Positions 45,446-54,885 of a DNA stretch of 64,000 nt are shown here, in pieces. Source of the stretch: an uncultured Hyphomonas sp. (lineage in GTDB: Bacteria > Pseudomonadota > Alphaproteobacteria > Caulobacterales > Hyphomonadaceae); the NCBI RefSeq assembly GCF_963678195.1, contig NZ_OY782759.1, positions 3,224,001 through 3,288,000 of the forward strand. The letters are read 5' to 3'. The position numbers and the translations under genes are program-made. Under the pieces are notes generated by a model, which did no database searches, was not told where the DNA came from, and saw nothing but the letters and a program-made list of their open reading frames with translations. Within the stretch, counting starts at the first letter, position 1. Each line of letters opens with the position of its first letter.

Positions 45446-45502
45446 TAGAGCAACTCTGCGCTACTTACAAAATTGTAATCTTAAAGAATTCAATTATTGG
45501 GA

Positions 45503-45686
45503 TCAGTCCTCGGACCCTTCATCCAGCGCCCCGTTTTGGAAGGCTTCCAGTTCAAGGTCTTTGGCGCGGATCCTGTCCGCTTCTTCGAGATAGATGTCAG
45601 ACGCCTCACCAAAACCGCCGATGGGCGACGACGCGATCTCGTCATGCGCGATCGCGTCGTCATTGAGCAGCCAGGCGCGTTTACCG
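45503..45686 (-). pseudogene. Decayed copy of the lipoprotein gene C-terminus
   Basis: Translated on the minus strand this gives about 60 codons ending in a stop at 45503, from 'GKRAWLLNDDAIAHDE' to 'LEAFQNGALDEGSED'. It matches the last 60 residues of the lipoprotein at 47632-48480 (for example 'GKRAWLLYDDAIAQDD' and 'LEAFQNGALDEGTDE'). Everything before 'GKRAW' is missing and it abuts the acuI stop. It is a truncated paralogue, left by a duplication or a deletion. Confidence 0.8.
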
Positions 45687-45703
45687 CGAGGGGGCCACTC
45701 TTC

Positions 45704-46699
45704 CTAGTTTTCAAGTTCCGGTTTGATCGGGACAATGATGCGTCCACGGACTTTACCCTCGAGGAAGAGAGGCGCCGTCGAGACAACATCTTCGAATGCC
45801 ACCTCCGTGGATATGGCTTCCAGCTTTGTTGGGTCCAGATCCGTTGCGAGGCGTTCCCATGCAGCCAGTCTTTTCTCTTTCGGGCACATGACACTGTCGA
45901 TGCCCTTCAAGGTGACGCCTCGAAGGATGAAGGGGGCCACACTTGTCGGCAGGTCCATGCTGCCAGCCAGGCCGCAAGCCGCGACGGTTCCGCTGTATTT
46001 GATCATCGACAGGAGATTGGCGAGGACAACGCCGCCAACAACATCGACTGCGCCCGCCCAACGCTCCTTGTTCAGGGCGCGCGGCGTCCCGGAAAGATCG
46101 GCCCGGTCAACAATTGAGGTCGCGCCCAGGCTTTTGAGATAGTCCGCCTCTTCGGGCCGGCCCGTGGCCGCCGCAACCGTGAAGCCTTTATTTGCAAGCA
46201 GACTGGTCGCGACGCTTCCGACACCTCCGGATGCGCCTGTGACAAGGATTTCACCGCTGGCGGGGGTGACGCCTTCGTCTTCCAAAGCGATGACACAGAG
46301 CATCGCGGTATAGCCGGCGGTGCCAATCGCCATGGCCTGCCGCATCGTCAGGCCATCAGGAAGGCGGACAAGCCAGTCCCCCTTCACTTTCGCGCGTTGC
46401 GCAAGCCCGCCCCAATGCTTTTCACCGACGCCCCAACCGTTCAGAACAACGCGGTCTCCGGGCGCAAAATCAGAATGGCGGCTTTCAGAGACGACGCCGG
46501 CAAAATCAATGCCCGGAATCATCGGGAAGCTTCGCACGACCGGGGAGCTGCCCGTGATCGCCAGTGCATCCTTGTAGTTCAGGGTCGACCAGGCAATGTC
46601 GACGACGACATCCCCCTCTTCCATTTCGGGAAGTGTCACCTGGCTCCGGGAAACGGTCTGCTCATCTGTATCTTTGTTGATTAGGATTGCATCGAACAT
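45704..46699 (-). CDS. acuI: Acrylyl-CoA reductase-type zinc-free alcohol dehydrogenase homologue
   Basis: A 331-residue medium-chain dehydrogenase/reductase of the YhdH/AcuI subfamily: '[13 protein letters not shown]', '[10 protein letters not shown]', '[22 protein letters not shown]' and the NADPH motif '[23 protein letters not shown]' are diagnostic. AcuI reduces acrylyl-CoA to propionyl-CoA, for instance in 3-hydroxypropionate or DMSP metabolism; YhdH-type members also detoxify acrylate-like electrophiles. It starts 13 bases after the tetR stop and so forms an operon with the regulator. Confidence 0.85.
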   Translation of the reverse strand: MFDAILINKDTDEQTVSRSQVTLPEMEEGDVVVDIAWSTLNYKDALAITGSSPVVRSFPMIPGIDFAGVVSESRHSDFAPGDRVVLNGWGVGEKHWGGLAQRAKVKGDWLVRLPDGLTMRQAMAIGTAGYTAMLCVIALEDEGVTPASGEILVTGASGGVGSVATSLLANKGFTVAAATGRPEEADYLKSLGATSIVDRADLSGTPRALNKERWAGAVDVVGGVVLANLLSMIKYSGTVAACGLAGSMDLPTSVAPFILRGVTLKGIDSVMCPKEKRLAAWERLATDLDPTKLEAISTEVAFEDVVSTAPLFLEGKVRGRIIVPIKPELEN

Positions 46700-46712
46700 G
46701 TGTGTCGCCTTT

Positions 46713-47351
46713 TCAATTTGACGTGAGGGCAAAGAAGCCAGTTGCGAACTGGCGGAGGGGGTCCGGACTCTGTTCGAGCTTGGCGCGCAAAACCGCGCCT
46801 TCCCAACCAATCCAGAAAAAGGCGGCAAGCTCTTCCGGCTTATGGTGCCGGCCAATCTCGCCCTGGTTTTGTGCTTCAAGAAGGCAGGCCTCTGTCAGGC
46901 GTTGCCAGTCCGACAGGGCAGACGAGAGCAAGCTGCGGAATCCCGGCGGGAGGGCCGCCATCTCCTGTCCCAGGTTTCCAACAAGGCACCCGCGCCTGAA
47001 CGCGTGCTTTTCCATCCCCTTTTCGGCGTCGGAAATAAAGCCCCGCAGCCGATCCAGCGGCGAGAGGTCAGCGCGCTGGAACCAGGTACGAAGCCTGGAG
47101 GAGAAATACTCATTGTAAGCACCAATCAGTGCACGGCCGAAATCCTCTTTCGAGTCGAAGTGGTAGTAAAAACTGCCTTTAGGCACACCCGCCGCCCGCA
47201 GGATTTCATCGACCGCGACCGCGCAGTAGCCACGCTCGGTCAGATACTCCAGCCCGGTCCGGATCAGCTCCTGACGCGCCGTCTGATCGCCCGGCGGTTT
47301 GCGTGGGCGGCCTCTGCGGCGACCGGGTGTCGGGGCGTCTGTCGAGCTCAT
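46713..47351 (-). CDS. TetR-family repressor of the acuI operon
   Basis: A 212-residue TetR protein. The helix-turn-helix is '[25 protein letters not shown]' (landmarks [13 protein letters not shown]), after an Arg/Pro-rich N-terminal arm '[10 protein letters not shown]'. The C-terminal domain has '[14 protein letters not shown]', the conserved cysteine segment of the NemR/AcuR type of electrophile sensors. A 16-bp palindrome of the NemR kind lies 11 bases before its start, suggesting autoregulation and control of acuI. Confidence 0.88.
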   Translation of the reverse strand: MSSTDAPTPGRRRGRPRKPPGDQTARQELIRTGLEYLTERGYCAVAVDEILRAAGVPKGSFYYHFDSKEDFGRALIGAYNEYFSSRLRTWFQRADLSPLDRLRGFISDAEKGMEKHAFRRGCLVGNLGQEMAALPPGFRSLLSSALSDWQRLTEACLLEAQNQGEIGRHHKPEELAAFFWIGWEGAVLRAKLEQSPDPLRQFATGFFALTSN

Positions 47352-47361
47352 TTTTTGTTTA

Positions 47362-47377
47362 TAGACTAAATGGTCTA
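47362..47377. promoter_or_regulatory. TetR-type operator of the tetR-acuI operon
   Basis: TAGACTAAATGGTCTA: the arms TAGAC/GTCTA are exact inverted repeats, matching the TAGACC-N4-GGTCTA pattern known for NemR-type repressors. It lies just upstream of the tetR start codon. The remaining region to 47631 shows no gene. Confidence 0.7.
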
Positions 47378-47631
47378 TTAAATGCAACATCTGACAAAGA
47401 GGAATTGCAGAATTGCCGGAGTCAGCCGGCTTGAGAGGGCTTGTTCTGGCGTCCGGCCTCTGGAAATGGCTTTGAGACGGCGTATTCAGGCGCACAGGAT
47501 CCGGGAATGAGCCGGAGCCCATTCGCGGCTTCAAAAACATCTCTCGAAATTATCCGGCACGCACGAAGGATGCACGTGCGGCCTTTCCCGTCACGGCACG
47601 AAGTCGAAGCATGCGTGCAGAGGGCGGAAGC

Positions 47632-48480
47632 CTACTCGTCCGTCCCTTCATCCAGTGCCCCGTTCTGGAAGGCTTCCAGTTCGAGGCCCTCGGCGCGGAC
47701 CTTGTCCACTTCATCGGGATAGACGTCAGACGCTTCGCCGAAGCCGACGATGGGCGACGGCACGATATCGTCCTGCGCGATGGCGTCGTCATAGAGCAGC
47801 CAGGCCCGCTTGCCGCCGAGACAGGCGACCTCGACCCACTGGTCTTCCTCAAGGCTGACCGCCGACATGCTGGAGATGTCGCGCAGCTCGGCCTCGTTGA
47901 TCGTGTATTCCTGCCCGTTCACGCGGAAGATCGCGAAGCCTTCGCCGAGATAGCGCAGATAGGACAGGACATCCCCCGCCTTCAGCTCCAGCACCTGCAT
48001 GCCCTCATCGCCCGGCGTTTCGATATTGGCGTCGACCTGCATCACGACCGGCTCGATCTTTGAGGCGACAATGAATTCGAGATGATCGCGCTCGACCCGG
48101 TCGCGGTTCCAGATCTGGTAATTGGCATATTGCGGCAGGGTGCAGGCGACATTGGCCGGCTCGTCCGGATTGGGCCGAGCGCGGCCGTTCACCGTCATGC
48201 CCTGTTCCAGCACGACGAACCCAGCCGGATACTCCCCCGGCCAGCCATAGGAGACGTACCAGGTATCCGGATAACCGGCGAGCGCGGAGAAATCCCGGTC
48301 GTCCGGCGCAGATTCTGTCACCTCGTAGGGTGACGCAATCGGTTCGTCCGCCGGCATGTCCGCCTCGAGCGCCTCGCTTTCAACAGGCGCAGGGGTGGCC
48401 CCGCCGTCAGCGGGCGTGTCAGCCGGCTGTCCGCAGGCCGCGAGGCTTCCTGCCAAAGCAAGAATCCAGGCTTTTTTCAT
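47632..48480 (-). CDS. Predicted lipoprotein, unknown function
   Basis: A 282-residue lipoprotein with signal peptide and lipobox L-A-A-C ('ILALAGSLAACGQ'), then a 35-residue linker rich in Pro, Ala, Asp and Glu. The mature domain is acidic and contains one conserved cysteine pair candidate ('ANVACTLPQ' and 'VEVACLGGKRAW'). I do not recognise a family. A strong GGAGGGGG site sets the ATG at 48480. A truncated paralogue of its last 60 residues lies at 45503-45686, so this protein family has duplicated locally. Confidence 0.65.
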   Translation of the reverse strand: MKKAWILALAGSLAACGQPADTPADGGATPAPVESEALEADMPADEPIASPYEVTESAPDDRDFSALAGYPDTWYVSYGWPGEYPAGFVVLEQGMTVNGRARPNPDEPANVACTLPQYANYQIWNRDRVERDHLEFIVASKIEPVVMQVDANIETPGDEGMQVLELKAGDVLSYLRYLGEGFAIFRVNGQEYTINEAELRDISSMSAVSLEEDQWVEVACLGGKRAWLLYDDAIAQDDIVPSPIVGFGEASDVYPDEVDKVRAEGLELEAFQNGALDEGTDE

Positions 48481-48625
48481 GACCCCCTCCTCGGGTTGCG
48501 ACTCACCTGCCGGTGCCACACTAGCATACAGATTAGCAAGAAACTGGCATGGGTCGCTTGGCTTTTTCTGCAATTTGGTGTCGAAAGCGGCACACATTCC
48601 CCAGATCCACGGCCATATAACGTCC

Positions 48626-49966
48626 ATGACCTCCCCCATCGTCCGCTTCGCCCCGTCTCCCACCGGCCGCCTGCATGTCGGCAATGTGCGCACTGCGCTC
48701 ATCAACTGGCTGTTCGCCAAGGGCCAGGGCGGCAAGTTCATCCTGCGCATCGACGATACCGACGTGGAACGCTCCACGAAGGAAAATGAAGACGCGCTGA
48801 AAGTGGACCTTGAATGGCTGGGTCTCGTCTGGGCCGACACGTTCAACCAATCCGATCGCTTCGCCCAGTATGACGCTGCCGCCGAAACGCTGCGCGGCAT
48901 GGGCCTGCTCTATCCCTGCTACGAGACGGCTGATGAGCTCGACCGCAAGCGCAAGATCGCCCTCTCCCGCGGCCGCCCGCCCGTCTATGACCGGGCGGCG
49001 CTGGAGCTGACGGATGAGGACAAGGCAAAACTGGAAGCCGAAGGCCGCCAGCCGCACTGGCGGTTCAAACTGTCGGGGGAGCGCGTCGAATGGGACGATC
49101 TGGTGCGCGGGCCGCAAAGCATCGACACATCCAGCCTGTCCGACCCGATCCTGATCCGCGAGGACGGTTCCTACCTCTACACTCTCCCCTCAGTCGTCGA
49201 CGACATCGAGGCCGGCATCACCCATGTCGTGCGCGGCGAAGACCATGTGACGAATTCCGGCGCGCAGATCGAGATCTTCAAGGCGCTCGGCGGCACCGCG
49301 CCGGACATGGCGCACACGCCGCTGCTGATCGGCGCCGACGGCCAGGGCCTGTCGAAACGCCTCGGCTCGCTCTCCATGGGCGAGCTCCGCGCGCAGGGCT
49401 ATGAGCCGATGTCGATCTGCTCATTGCTGGCGAAGATCGGCACATCCGACAATGTCGAGGCGCGGGGCAGCCTCGATGAGTTGGTCGCGGAGTTCGACTT
49501 CGGCAAGATCGGCCGGTCGCCGGCCCGGTTCGACGAGGCGGAGCTGAAAGGCCTCAACGCCGCCATCCTGCACGCCCTGCCCTTCGATACGGTGAAAGAC
49601 CGCCTCGCCGCAGTGGACCCGCGCGCCGCCGACGAGGCCTTCTGGACCGTGGTGCGGGCGAACTGCGCCCTGCTGCCGGATGTCGCCGGCTGGGTCGACA
49701 CGGTGTTCGGCGATATCACCCCGCTGGTGGATGACGAGGACAAGGAGTTCGTCGCCACGGCTGCCACGCTGCTGCCGGACGGCGAGCTGACGGGCGAGAC
49801 CTGGAGCCAGTGGACGAACGCCGTGAAGGCAGAGACCGGCCGCAAGGGCCGCGGCCTGTTCATGACGCTGCGCAAGGCCCTCACCGGCCAGGAACACGGC
49901 CCCGACATGGGTGCCATCCTGCCGCTGATCGGCCGCGAACGGGCGCTGAAGCGGCTGGGCGGCTGA
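48626..49966 (+). CDS. gltX: Glutamyl-tRNA synthetase
   Basis: A 446-residue class I synthetase. The HIGH-equivalent is 'PSPTGRLHVGNVRTAL', and the KMSKS-equivalent is 'LSKRLGSLSM'; 'FILRIDDTDVERS' is typical of GluRS. The 'RLGSLSMGELRAQG' form and the length fit the second GluRS group of alphaproteobacteria, which often carry two gltX genes, one charging tRNA-Gln for amidation. An upstream in-frame start at 48356 is rejected because it would overlap the lipoprotein gene on the other strand. A strong terminator follows. Confidence 0.93.
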   Translation: MTSPIVRFAPSPTGRLHVGNVRTALINWLFAKGQGGKFILRIDDTDVERSTKENEDALKVDLEWLGLVWADTFNQSDRFAQYDAAAETLRGMGLLYPCYETADELDRKRKIALSRGRPPVYDRAALELTDEDKAKLEAEGRQPHWRFKLSGERVEWDDLVRGPQSIDTSSLSDPILIREDGSYLYTLPSVVDDIEAGITHVVRGEDHVTNSGAQIEIFKALGGTAPDMAHTPLLIGADGQGLSKRLGSLSMGELRAQGYEPMSICSLLAKIGTSDNVEARGSLDELVAEFDFGKIGRSPARFDEAELKGLNAAILHALPFDTVKDRLAAVDPRAADEAFWTVVRANCALLPDVAGWVDTVFGDITPLVDDEDKEFVATAATLLPDGELTGETWSQWTNAVKAETGRKGRGLFMTLRKALTGQEHGPDMGAILPLIGRERALKRLGG

Positions 49967-49969
49967 TCC

Positions 49970-50004
49970 CGGAACAACCAAGTTACTGATTTTGTTCCGT
50001 TTTG
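49970..50004 (+). terminator. Terminator of gltX
   Basis: CGGAACAA pairs with TTGTTCCG around a 14-base loop, followed by TTTT, starting 4 bases after the gltX stop codon. Confidence 0.8.
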
Positions 50005-50133
50005 GTTCGACGTGAACAAAAATGGAACTTTTTCCTTTCCAAAACGTGAATATTCTGCTTATGTTCTCATATCGCGGGGCCGACGGAATGCCCCCGCAAA
50101 CTGGGTTCAAATGCATAGGCTGGGAGTTGCGTG

Positions 50134-50457
50134 ATGGTACGTCTGGTAATCAAGGGATGTGAGTTCGATCCGGCGCAGGTGAAGGATGTCGTGTTCGGCG
50201 ACAGCTTCCGCATGGAGCTCGACAAGGCGATGGAACTGGCAGATGCCGGCGTCGAATTCTGGGCCGCCGGACCTGACGGCGCCATGGCCCGCGTCATCCT
50301 CGGCGAGAACGAATATGGCGAGCGCATCCTGAAGACCGAAGCCATCGCCTTTGCTGCCAATCATCTGGGCGAAATCGTTGCCCCGCCTGTGGTGCGCCGC
50401 CCCTACCGCGCCGAGACACATATCCCTGCACGGATGGATTTCGCCGTCGCAGCTTAA
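50134..50457 (+). CDS. Small hypothetical protein
   Basis: A 107-residue soluble protein with an N-terminal 'VRLVIKGCEFDPAQVKDVVF' strand-helix pattern and a basic, proline-rich end. I do not recognise a family. ATG 50134 has GGGAG seven bases upstream; a GTG directly before it is less likely. It is monocistronic, with an AT-rich leader of about 110 bases after the gltX terminator that should hold its promoter. The following 216 bases to the mccA stop hold nothing I can identify. Confidence 0.6.
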   Translation: MVRLVIKGCEFDPAQVKDVVFGDSFRMELDKAMELADAGVEFWAAGPDGAMARVILGENEYGERILKTEAIAFAANHLGEIVAPPVVRRPYRAETHIPARMDFAVAA

Positions 50458-50673
50458 ACGCTGCCCCTGAAATTACGCAGCGGCTCTCGCCTCCCGCCCG
50501 CGCCAGAACGGTGCAGCCACCTCCCCCGGATGCGGGAGGTGAGGGCTTTGAGGGATCAGAAATCGCACTGCGATTTCCCCGAAAAGGCCCAAGCGCAAGC
50601 GCAGGGCACCGAAGAATGACTGGCGCGCACAGAGGTTTCCGTCGATGCCCGCGAAAGCATTGGCTCCTGCGCC

Positions 50674-52578
50674 CTACTCCGCCACCAGTTGAACGAGTAC
50701 GTCCCCTTCGGAGACTTGGTCGCCCACCTTGCCCGTCACGGCTTCCACCACACCGTCGCGCGGCGCCGTAAGGGCATGTTCCATCTTCATGGCTTCCATG
50801 ACCGCCACCGTATCGCCGCGCGTCACCTCCGCGCCGGCCTCCACCGAAATCGACAGGATCTTGCCCGGCATCGGCGCGCTGACACTGTCACCGCCGAGGA
50901 CGGCTTCGACATCGGCGTCGAATTCCGGCACTTCCACCAGAACCGTGTCACCGCCCGTCGTGACCGCATAGCGGCGGGGCGAAATGTCCGTCACCAGCGG
51001 CAAGGGTGTGTCGGGATCGACCGGATACTCTTCCGGATCCACCCAATCAGCATCGGCGCCAACGGCCACCATGGCCTTGTGCACCGGCGCCCTGTTCATG
51101 CGCCAGCCATCCTGAATGCCCCACGGCGTCGCCCCACCCGCCTCATTGAGGCACACATCGCACACCGCCATGACGGAGGCATGCTGGTGTTCCGCAGGCG
51201 GAAGGGTCAACGCGTCGCCCGCTTCTGCAATCCAGTTCACATGGTGGGAGTGGTTGAGGAAGGCGTCCGACGACGCGCAGCGGCTGAGGAAGCCGGCATT
51301 CGACGGCACGCCGGCCAGCTGCAGGTGCGACAGGGTCGTGATCAGCCGCTCGCAGGCCGCATGCCGGTTGCCGTCATGCACGATCAGCTTGGCAATCATG
51401 GAGTCATAGTTCGATGGCACGCGGTCGCCCGTTTCGAACCCCGCATCCCAGCGTACGGTCTCGCCGTCCACCGGCTCCATCAGGCCGAACTCCAGGATCA
51501 GGCCCGCGCCGGGGCGGAAGCCTTCGGCCGGGTCTTCGGCGCAGATCCGCGCCTCGATCGCATGGCCATGTAGCGGAATGTCCTGCTGGTGCAGCGGCAG
51601 CAAGTCGCCGGACGCGACGCGCAGCTGCCATTCGACAAGGTCCTGCCCGGTGATCATTTCCGTCACCGGATGCTCCACCTGCAGGCGGGTGTTCATCTCA
51701 AGGAACCAGAACGTGTCCAGCGCCAGCGGCTTTGATCCGTCCACGATGAATTCCACCGTCCCGGCGCCTTCATATTTCACGGCCTTGGCGAGGGCGACGG
51801 CGGCGTCCGTCATCGCCTTGCGCACGTCTTCCGGCATGCCGGGCGCGGGCGCTTCCTCGATCACTTTCTGTCGGCGGCGCTGCAGCGAGCAATCGCGCTC
51901 ATAGAGGTGAACGGCATTGCCATGGGCATCGCCGAAAACCTGCACTTCAATATGGCGCGGCTGTTCGACCAGCTTTTCCAGCATCACGCGGCCATCGCCG
52001 AAACTGCTTTCCGCTTCGCGTACGGCGCTTTCCAGTTCGGCGGCCAGTTCCGACGCCTTGGTAACGAGGCGGATGCCCCGCCCCCCGCCGCCTGCCACGG
52101 CCTTGATCAGCAGCGGGAAGCCGATCTCCTTGGCTGCCTCGGTCAACGTTTTCACGTCCTGCGCCTCGCCGCGATAGCCGGGCAGCACGGGCACGCCCGC
52201 CTCTTCCGCGATGCGCTTGGCTTCGTCCTTCGGCCCCATGGAGCGGATGGCAGAGGCCGGCGGGCCGACCCAGATCAGCCCCGCCTTCACGACAGCCTCG
52301 GCAAAATCGGCATTCTCTGACAGGAAGCCATAGCCCGGATGGATCGCGTCGGCGCCCGTCTCTTTGGCCGCCGCGAGGATCGCCTCAACCTTCAGATAGC
52401 TCTCGGGCGCAGGCGCCGGGCCGATATGCACGGCCTCATCGGCTTCGCGCACATGCTTGGCGCGCGCATCGGCGTCGGAATAGACGGCGACGGTGGCGAT
52501 GCCGAGGTCCCGGCAGGTGGCAAAGATGCGGCAGGCGATCTCGCCCCTATTCGCGACGAGAAGCTTCTCGATTTTCAT
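50674..52578 (-). CDS. mccA: Methylcrotonyl-CoA carboxylase, biotin-carrying subunit
   Basis: A 634-residue acyl-CoA carboxylase alpha subunit: biotin carboxylase domain ('KLLVANRGEIACRIFATCRDLG', 'GGGGRGIRLV', 'EMNTRLQVEHPVTEMI'), a linker, and a C-terminal biotinyl domain with 'VMEAMKMEHAL', whose lysine carries biotin. It carboxylates 3-methylcrotonyl-CoA in leucine breakdown with the beta subunit at 55391-56998. Propionyl- or geranyl-CoA is possible, but the isovaleryl-CoA dehydrogenase and methylglutaconyl-CoA hydratase genes nearby favour the leucine route. The ATG at 52578 lies inside the end of the DUF817 gene, so the two are coupled. Confidence 0.87.
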   Translation of the reverse strand: MKIEKLLVANRGEIACRIFATCRDLGIATVAVYSDADARAKHVREADEAVHIGPAPAPESYLKVEAILAAAKETGADAIHPGYGFLSENADFAEAVVKAGLIWVGPPASAIRSMGPKDEAKRIAEEAGVPVLPGYRGEAQDVKTLTEAAKEIGFPLLIKAVAGGGGRGIRLVTKASELAAELESAVREAESSFGDGRVMLEKLVEQPRHIEVQVFGDAHGNAVHLYERDCSLQRRRQKVIEEAPAPGMPEDVRKAMTDAAVALAKAVKYEGAGTVEFIVDGSKPLALDTFWFLEMNTRLQVEHPVTEMITGQDLVEWQLRVASGDLLPLHQQDIPLHGHAIEARICAEDPAEGFRPGAGLILEFGLMEPVDGETVRWDAGFETGDRVPSNYDSMIAKLIVHDGNRHAACERLITTLSHLQLAGVPSNAGFLSRCASSDAFLNHSHHVNWIAEAGDALTLPPAEHQHASVMAVCDVCLNEAGGATPWGIQDGWRMNRAPVHKAMVAVGADADWVDPEEYPVDPDTPLPLVTDISPRRYAVTTGGDTVLVEVPEFDADVEAVLGGDSVSAPMPGKILSISVEAGAEVTRGDTVAVMEAMKMEHALTAPRDGVVEAVTGKVGDQVSEGDVLVQLVAE

Positions 52579-53476
52579 GTCCGGGCCCTCCGGTGCCCCG
52601 ATGCCCGCCGCGATGCCCACCACGATGGACGGCGGCGACCAGGACGAAACTGATGATCATCAGCAGATACCACGATCCGAGTTTGGATAAAGAGACCGGG
52701 TGCCAGCCATCTTCCTGTCCCGGATAGGCCCAGGCGCGGGCGAAGGTGCCGATGTTTTCCGCAAACCAGATGAACAGGGCGACCAGAAGGAAGCCGATGA
52801 CCAGCGGCATCGGCCGGTGAAACCGGTCCGGCCGGAACCAGACGACACTTGGCCCGTAAACCAGCAACGTACCCGCAAACAGGGCGATCCGGACATCCGG
52901 CAGCCAGTGATGGGCGAAGAAATTCACATAGATTGACGCCGCCAGCAGGCCCTGAATCCAAAGCGGCGGGAAGCGGTCAAACCGGAAATCGAAGATCCGC
53001 CACACCCTGGCCAGATACGACCCGACCGAAGCATACATGAAGCCCGTGAACAGCGGCACGGCGCCGATGCGCAACACGCTTTCCTCCGGATATATCCAGC
53101 TGCCATGGGCGGTCTTGAACAATTCCATGATCGTGCCGGTGATATGGAAGACGAGGATCACCTTCGCCTCCTCCAGCGTCTCCAGCCCCGTCCACAGCAT
53201 CAGGACCTGGATCAGCACCGCCCCGATGACGAGGAAATCATAGCGCGAGACCGGCGCGTCGTCCGGATACCAGAGAAAGGTCGCCAGCAAGAGGCCCAGC
53301 ATGGCCCCGCCGAACAGGCAGGCCCAGCCTTGCTTTATGCCGAAACTGACGAATTCGAAGGCGGCAAGGCTCCACGGCCCTTTCACCCAGCGCGCCCTCA
53401 GGGCTTCGCGCCCGGCATGCAGGCGCCGCTGGACGGCATTGGGCGGCTTCGGGCCGAAGGCTGGGGGCGCGGTCAT
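52547..53476 (-). CDS. DUF817 membrane protein
   Basis: A 309-residue integral membrane protein with seven to eight hydrophobic segments matching DUF817: 'FEFVSFGIKQGWACLFGGAML', 'HITGTIMELFKTAHGSWIYPEES' and 'FTGFMYASVGSYLAR' are family landmarks. The function is unknown; related proteins resemble carotenoid- or heme-modifying membrane enzymes in topology. The C-terminus has a short GGHR repeat ('RGGHRGGHRG'). It overlaps the mccA start by 32 bases. ATG 53476 is taken in preference to a TTG 24 bases earlier. Confidence 0.8.
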   Translation of the reverse strand: MTAPPAFGPKPPNAVQRRLHAGREALRARWVKGPWSLAAFEFVSFGIKQGWACLFGGAMLGLLLATFLWYPDDAPVSRYDFLVIGAVLIQVLMLWTGLETLEEAKVILVFHITGTIMELFKTAHGSWIYPEESVLRIGAVPLFTGFMYASVGSYLARVWRIFDFRFDRFPPLWIQGLLAASIYVNFFAHHWLPDVRIALFAGTLLVYGPSVVWFRPDRFHRPMPLVIGFLLVALFIWFAENIGTFARAWAYPGQEDGWHPVSLSKLGSWYLLMIISFVLVAAVHRGGHRGGHRGTGGPGHENREASRRE

Positions 53477-53625
53477 TGTCTGGCTGTTACACGGATTCAA
53501 GGCGGGTTTCAGGCCGGTTCATGGCCCTTCGCGCGCCAGGCGCACCCGCTTCATGACCATATCGCGCCCTTGCGCGCCGCCGAACCCATTGTAAGGGTTA
53601 ACCGCCTGAATCGGAGGGAAGAGAC

Positions 53626-53970
53626 ATGGCCTATGCATCTGGTGCGAAGGTAAGCAGCCTCGCCGGGCTCGTGGGGGCCGCGGTCGGCGGCTATATCGGC
53701 TACACACAGGCCGGGCATGTCAGCGAGCTTGAGCCTGTGGCGGGTGCGCTGATCCTCGGCGCCATCGGCCTCGTGGTCGGCAGCGCGGGCGCCTATCTGC
53801 TGAAATCGCTGATGCAGTTCCTGATCTATCTGATCATGTTCGGCGTGCTGGCCTATGTGTTCCAGAACCAGATCGAGCAGTTAACCGGGATCAACCCGGT
53901 CAACGCGACGATCAGCCTGATGGAAGACATCGGCCTGCCCGTGAAGAGCATGCGCAAATCGCTGGAATAA
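53626..53970 (+). CDS. Small membrane protein, glycine-zipper type
   Basis: A 114-residue protein with an N-terminal glycine-rich hydrophobic stretch ('LAGLVGAAVGGYIGYTQAG') and two more hydrophobic segments ('AGALILGAIGLVVGSAGAYLL' landmarks GALILGAIGLVV; 'FLIYLIMFGVLAYVF'). The first resembles a glycine zipper. No known family is certain. GGAGGGAAGAG precedes the ATG. It is divergent from the DUF817 gene and converges on the hydratase gene, 4 bases away. Confidence 0.65.
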   Translation: MAYASGAKVSSLAGLVGAAVGGYIGYTQAGHVSELEPVAGALILGAIGLVVGSAGAYLLKSLMQFLIYLIMFGVLAYVFQNQIEQLTGINPVNATISLMEDIGLPVKSMRKSLE

Positions 53971-53974
53971 AGCC

Positions 53975-54775
53975 CTAGCGGACCCAGGTCGGGCGCCGTT
54001 TTTCGAGGAAGGCGGCGATGCCTTCCTTGCCCTCGTCGGAGACGCGCCGCGCCGCGATGCGCTTGGCCGTCTCGTGCCCGAGATCGCGGTCGATGATCTG
54101 GCCAGTGACGTCTGCCACCAGCTTCTTCGCGTCGGCCACAGCGCCCGGCGCCGCGGAAAAGACGAGATTGGCGAGGTGTTCTTCCATCTTCGTCATGTCT
54201 TCCAGCGTCTCCACGACATACTGGACGAGGCCGATCTTCTCAGCGAAGGCGGCATCGAAGCTCTCGGCGGTCGCGAACAGCGCCCGGGCCCAGCGCGGGC
54301 CGATCGCGTCGATCACATAAGGGCTGATCGTGGCCGGTGTCAGGCCGAGGCGGACCTCGGAGAAGCGGAACTTGGTGTTTGACATGGCCACTGCCATGTC
54401 ACAGGCCGCCACCAGCCCTGCCCCGCCGCCCATGGCCGCGCCCTGCACCATGGCGAGCGTCATCTGCGGCATCTCATAGAGCGACTGCAGCATCTCGGCG
54501 AGGTTCACCGCGTCGCGGACATTGTCTTCTTTCGTGTGCGTGGCGGCGCGCTTCATCCAGTTGAGGTCAGCCCCGGCGCTGAAAGTGTGGCCATTGCCGC
54601 GCAGGATCATCATGCGGATCGTGGGCTGGTCGGCGATCGTCTTGAACGCGTCAGTCAGCTCCGCAATCAGTTCCATGTTGAAGGCATTGTGCACGTCTGG
54701 CCGGTTGATGACGACGACGGCGAGGCCTTCCTCTGTGGCTTCGAGTTTGATGAGATCGTAATCGGAATCGCGCAT
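53975..54775 (-). CDS. liuC: Methylglutaconyl-CoA hydratase / enoyl-CoA hydratase
   Basis: A 266-residue crotonase. The oxyanion-hole segments are 'HTFSAGADLNWMKRAA' and 'QGAAMGGGAGLVAACDMAVA', and the C-terminal 'EGIAAFLEKRRPTW' is standard. The 'AGADLNWMK' form and the position between mccA and mccB fit methylglutaconyl-CoA hydratase of leucine breakdown (LiuC). ATG 54775 is chosen; a longer frame would add a low-complexity leader made partly of a 15-bp tandem repeat at about 54785-54815. Confidence 0.85.
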   Translation of the reverse strand: MRDSDYDLIKLEATEEGLAVVVINRPDVHNAFNMELIAELTDAFKTIADQPTIRMMILRGNGHTFSAGADLNWMKRAATHTKEDNVRDAVNLAEMLQSLYEMPQMTLAMVQGAAMGGGAGLVAACDMAVAMSNTKFRFSEVRLGLTPATISPYVIDAIGPRWARALFATAESFDAAFAEKIGLVQYVVETLEDMTKMEEHLANLVFSAAPGAVADAKKLVADVTGQIIDRDLGHETAKRIAARRVSDEGKEGIAAFLEKRRPTWVR

Positions 54776-54885
54776 GGGGCCCCCACGTTGAATTTCTGGG
54801 CGTTGAATTTCTGGAAGTCTTTTGGACCGCTCGCGCGCCGACGGCAACCGCCCTTCCGCTGAAGGTGGCTGCCCTTGAAATGCTG

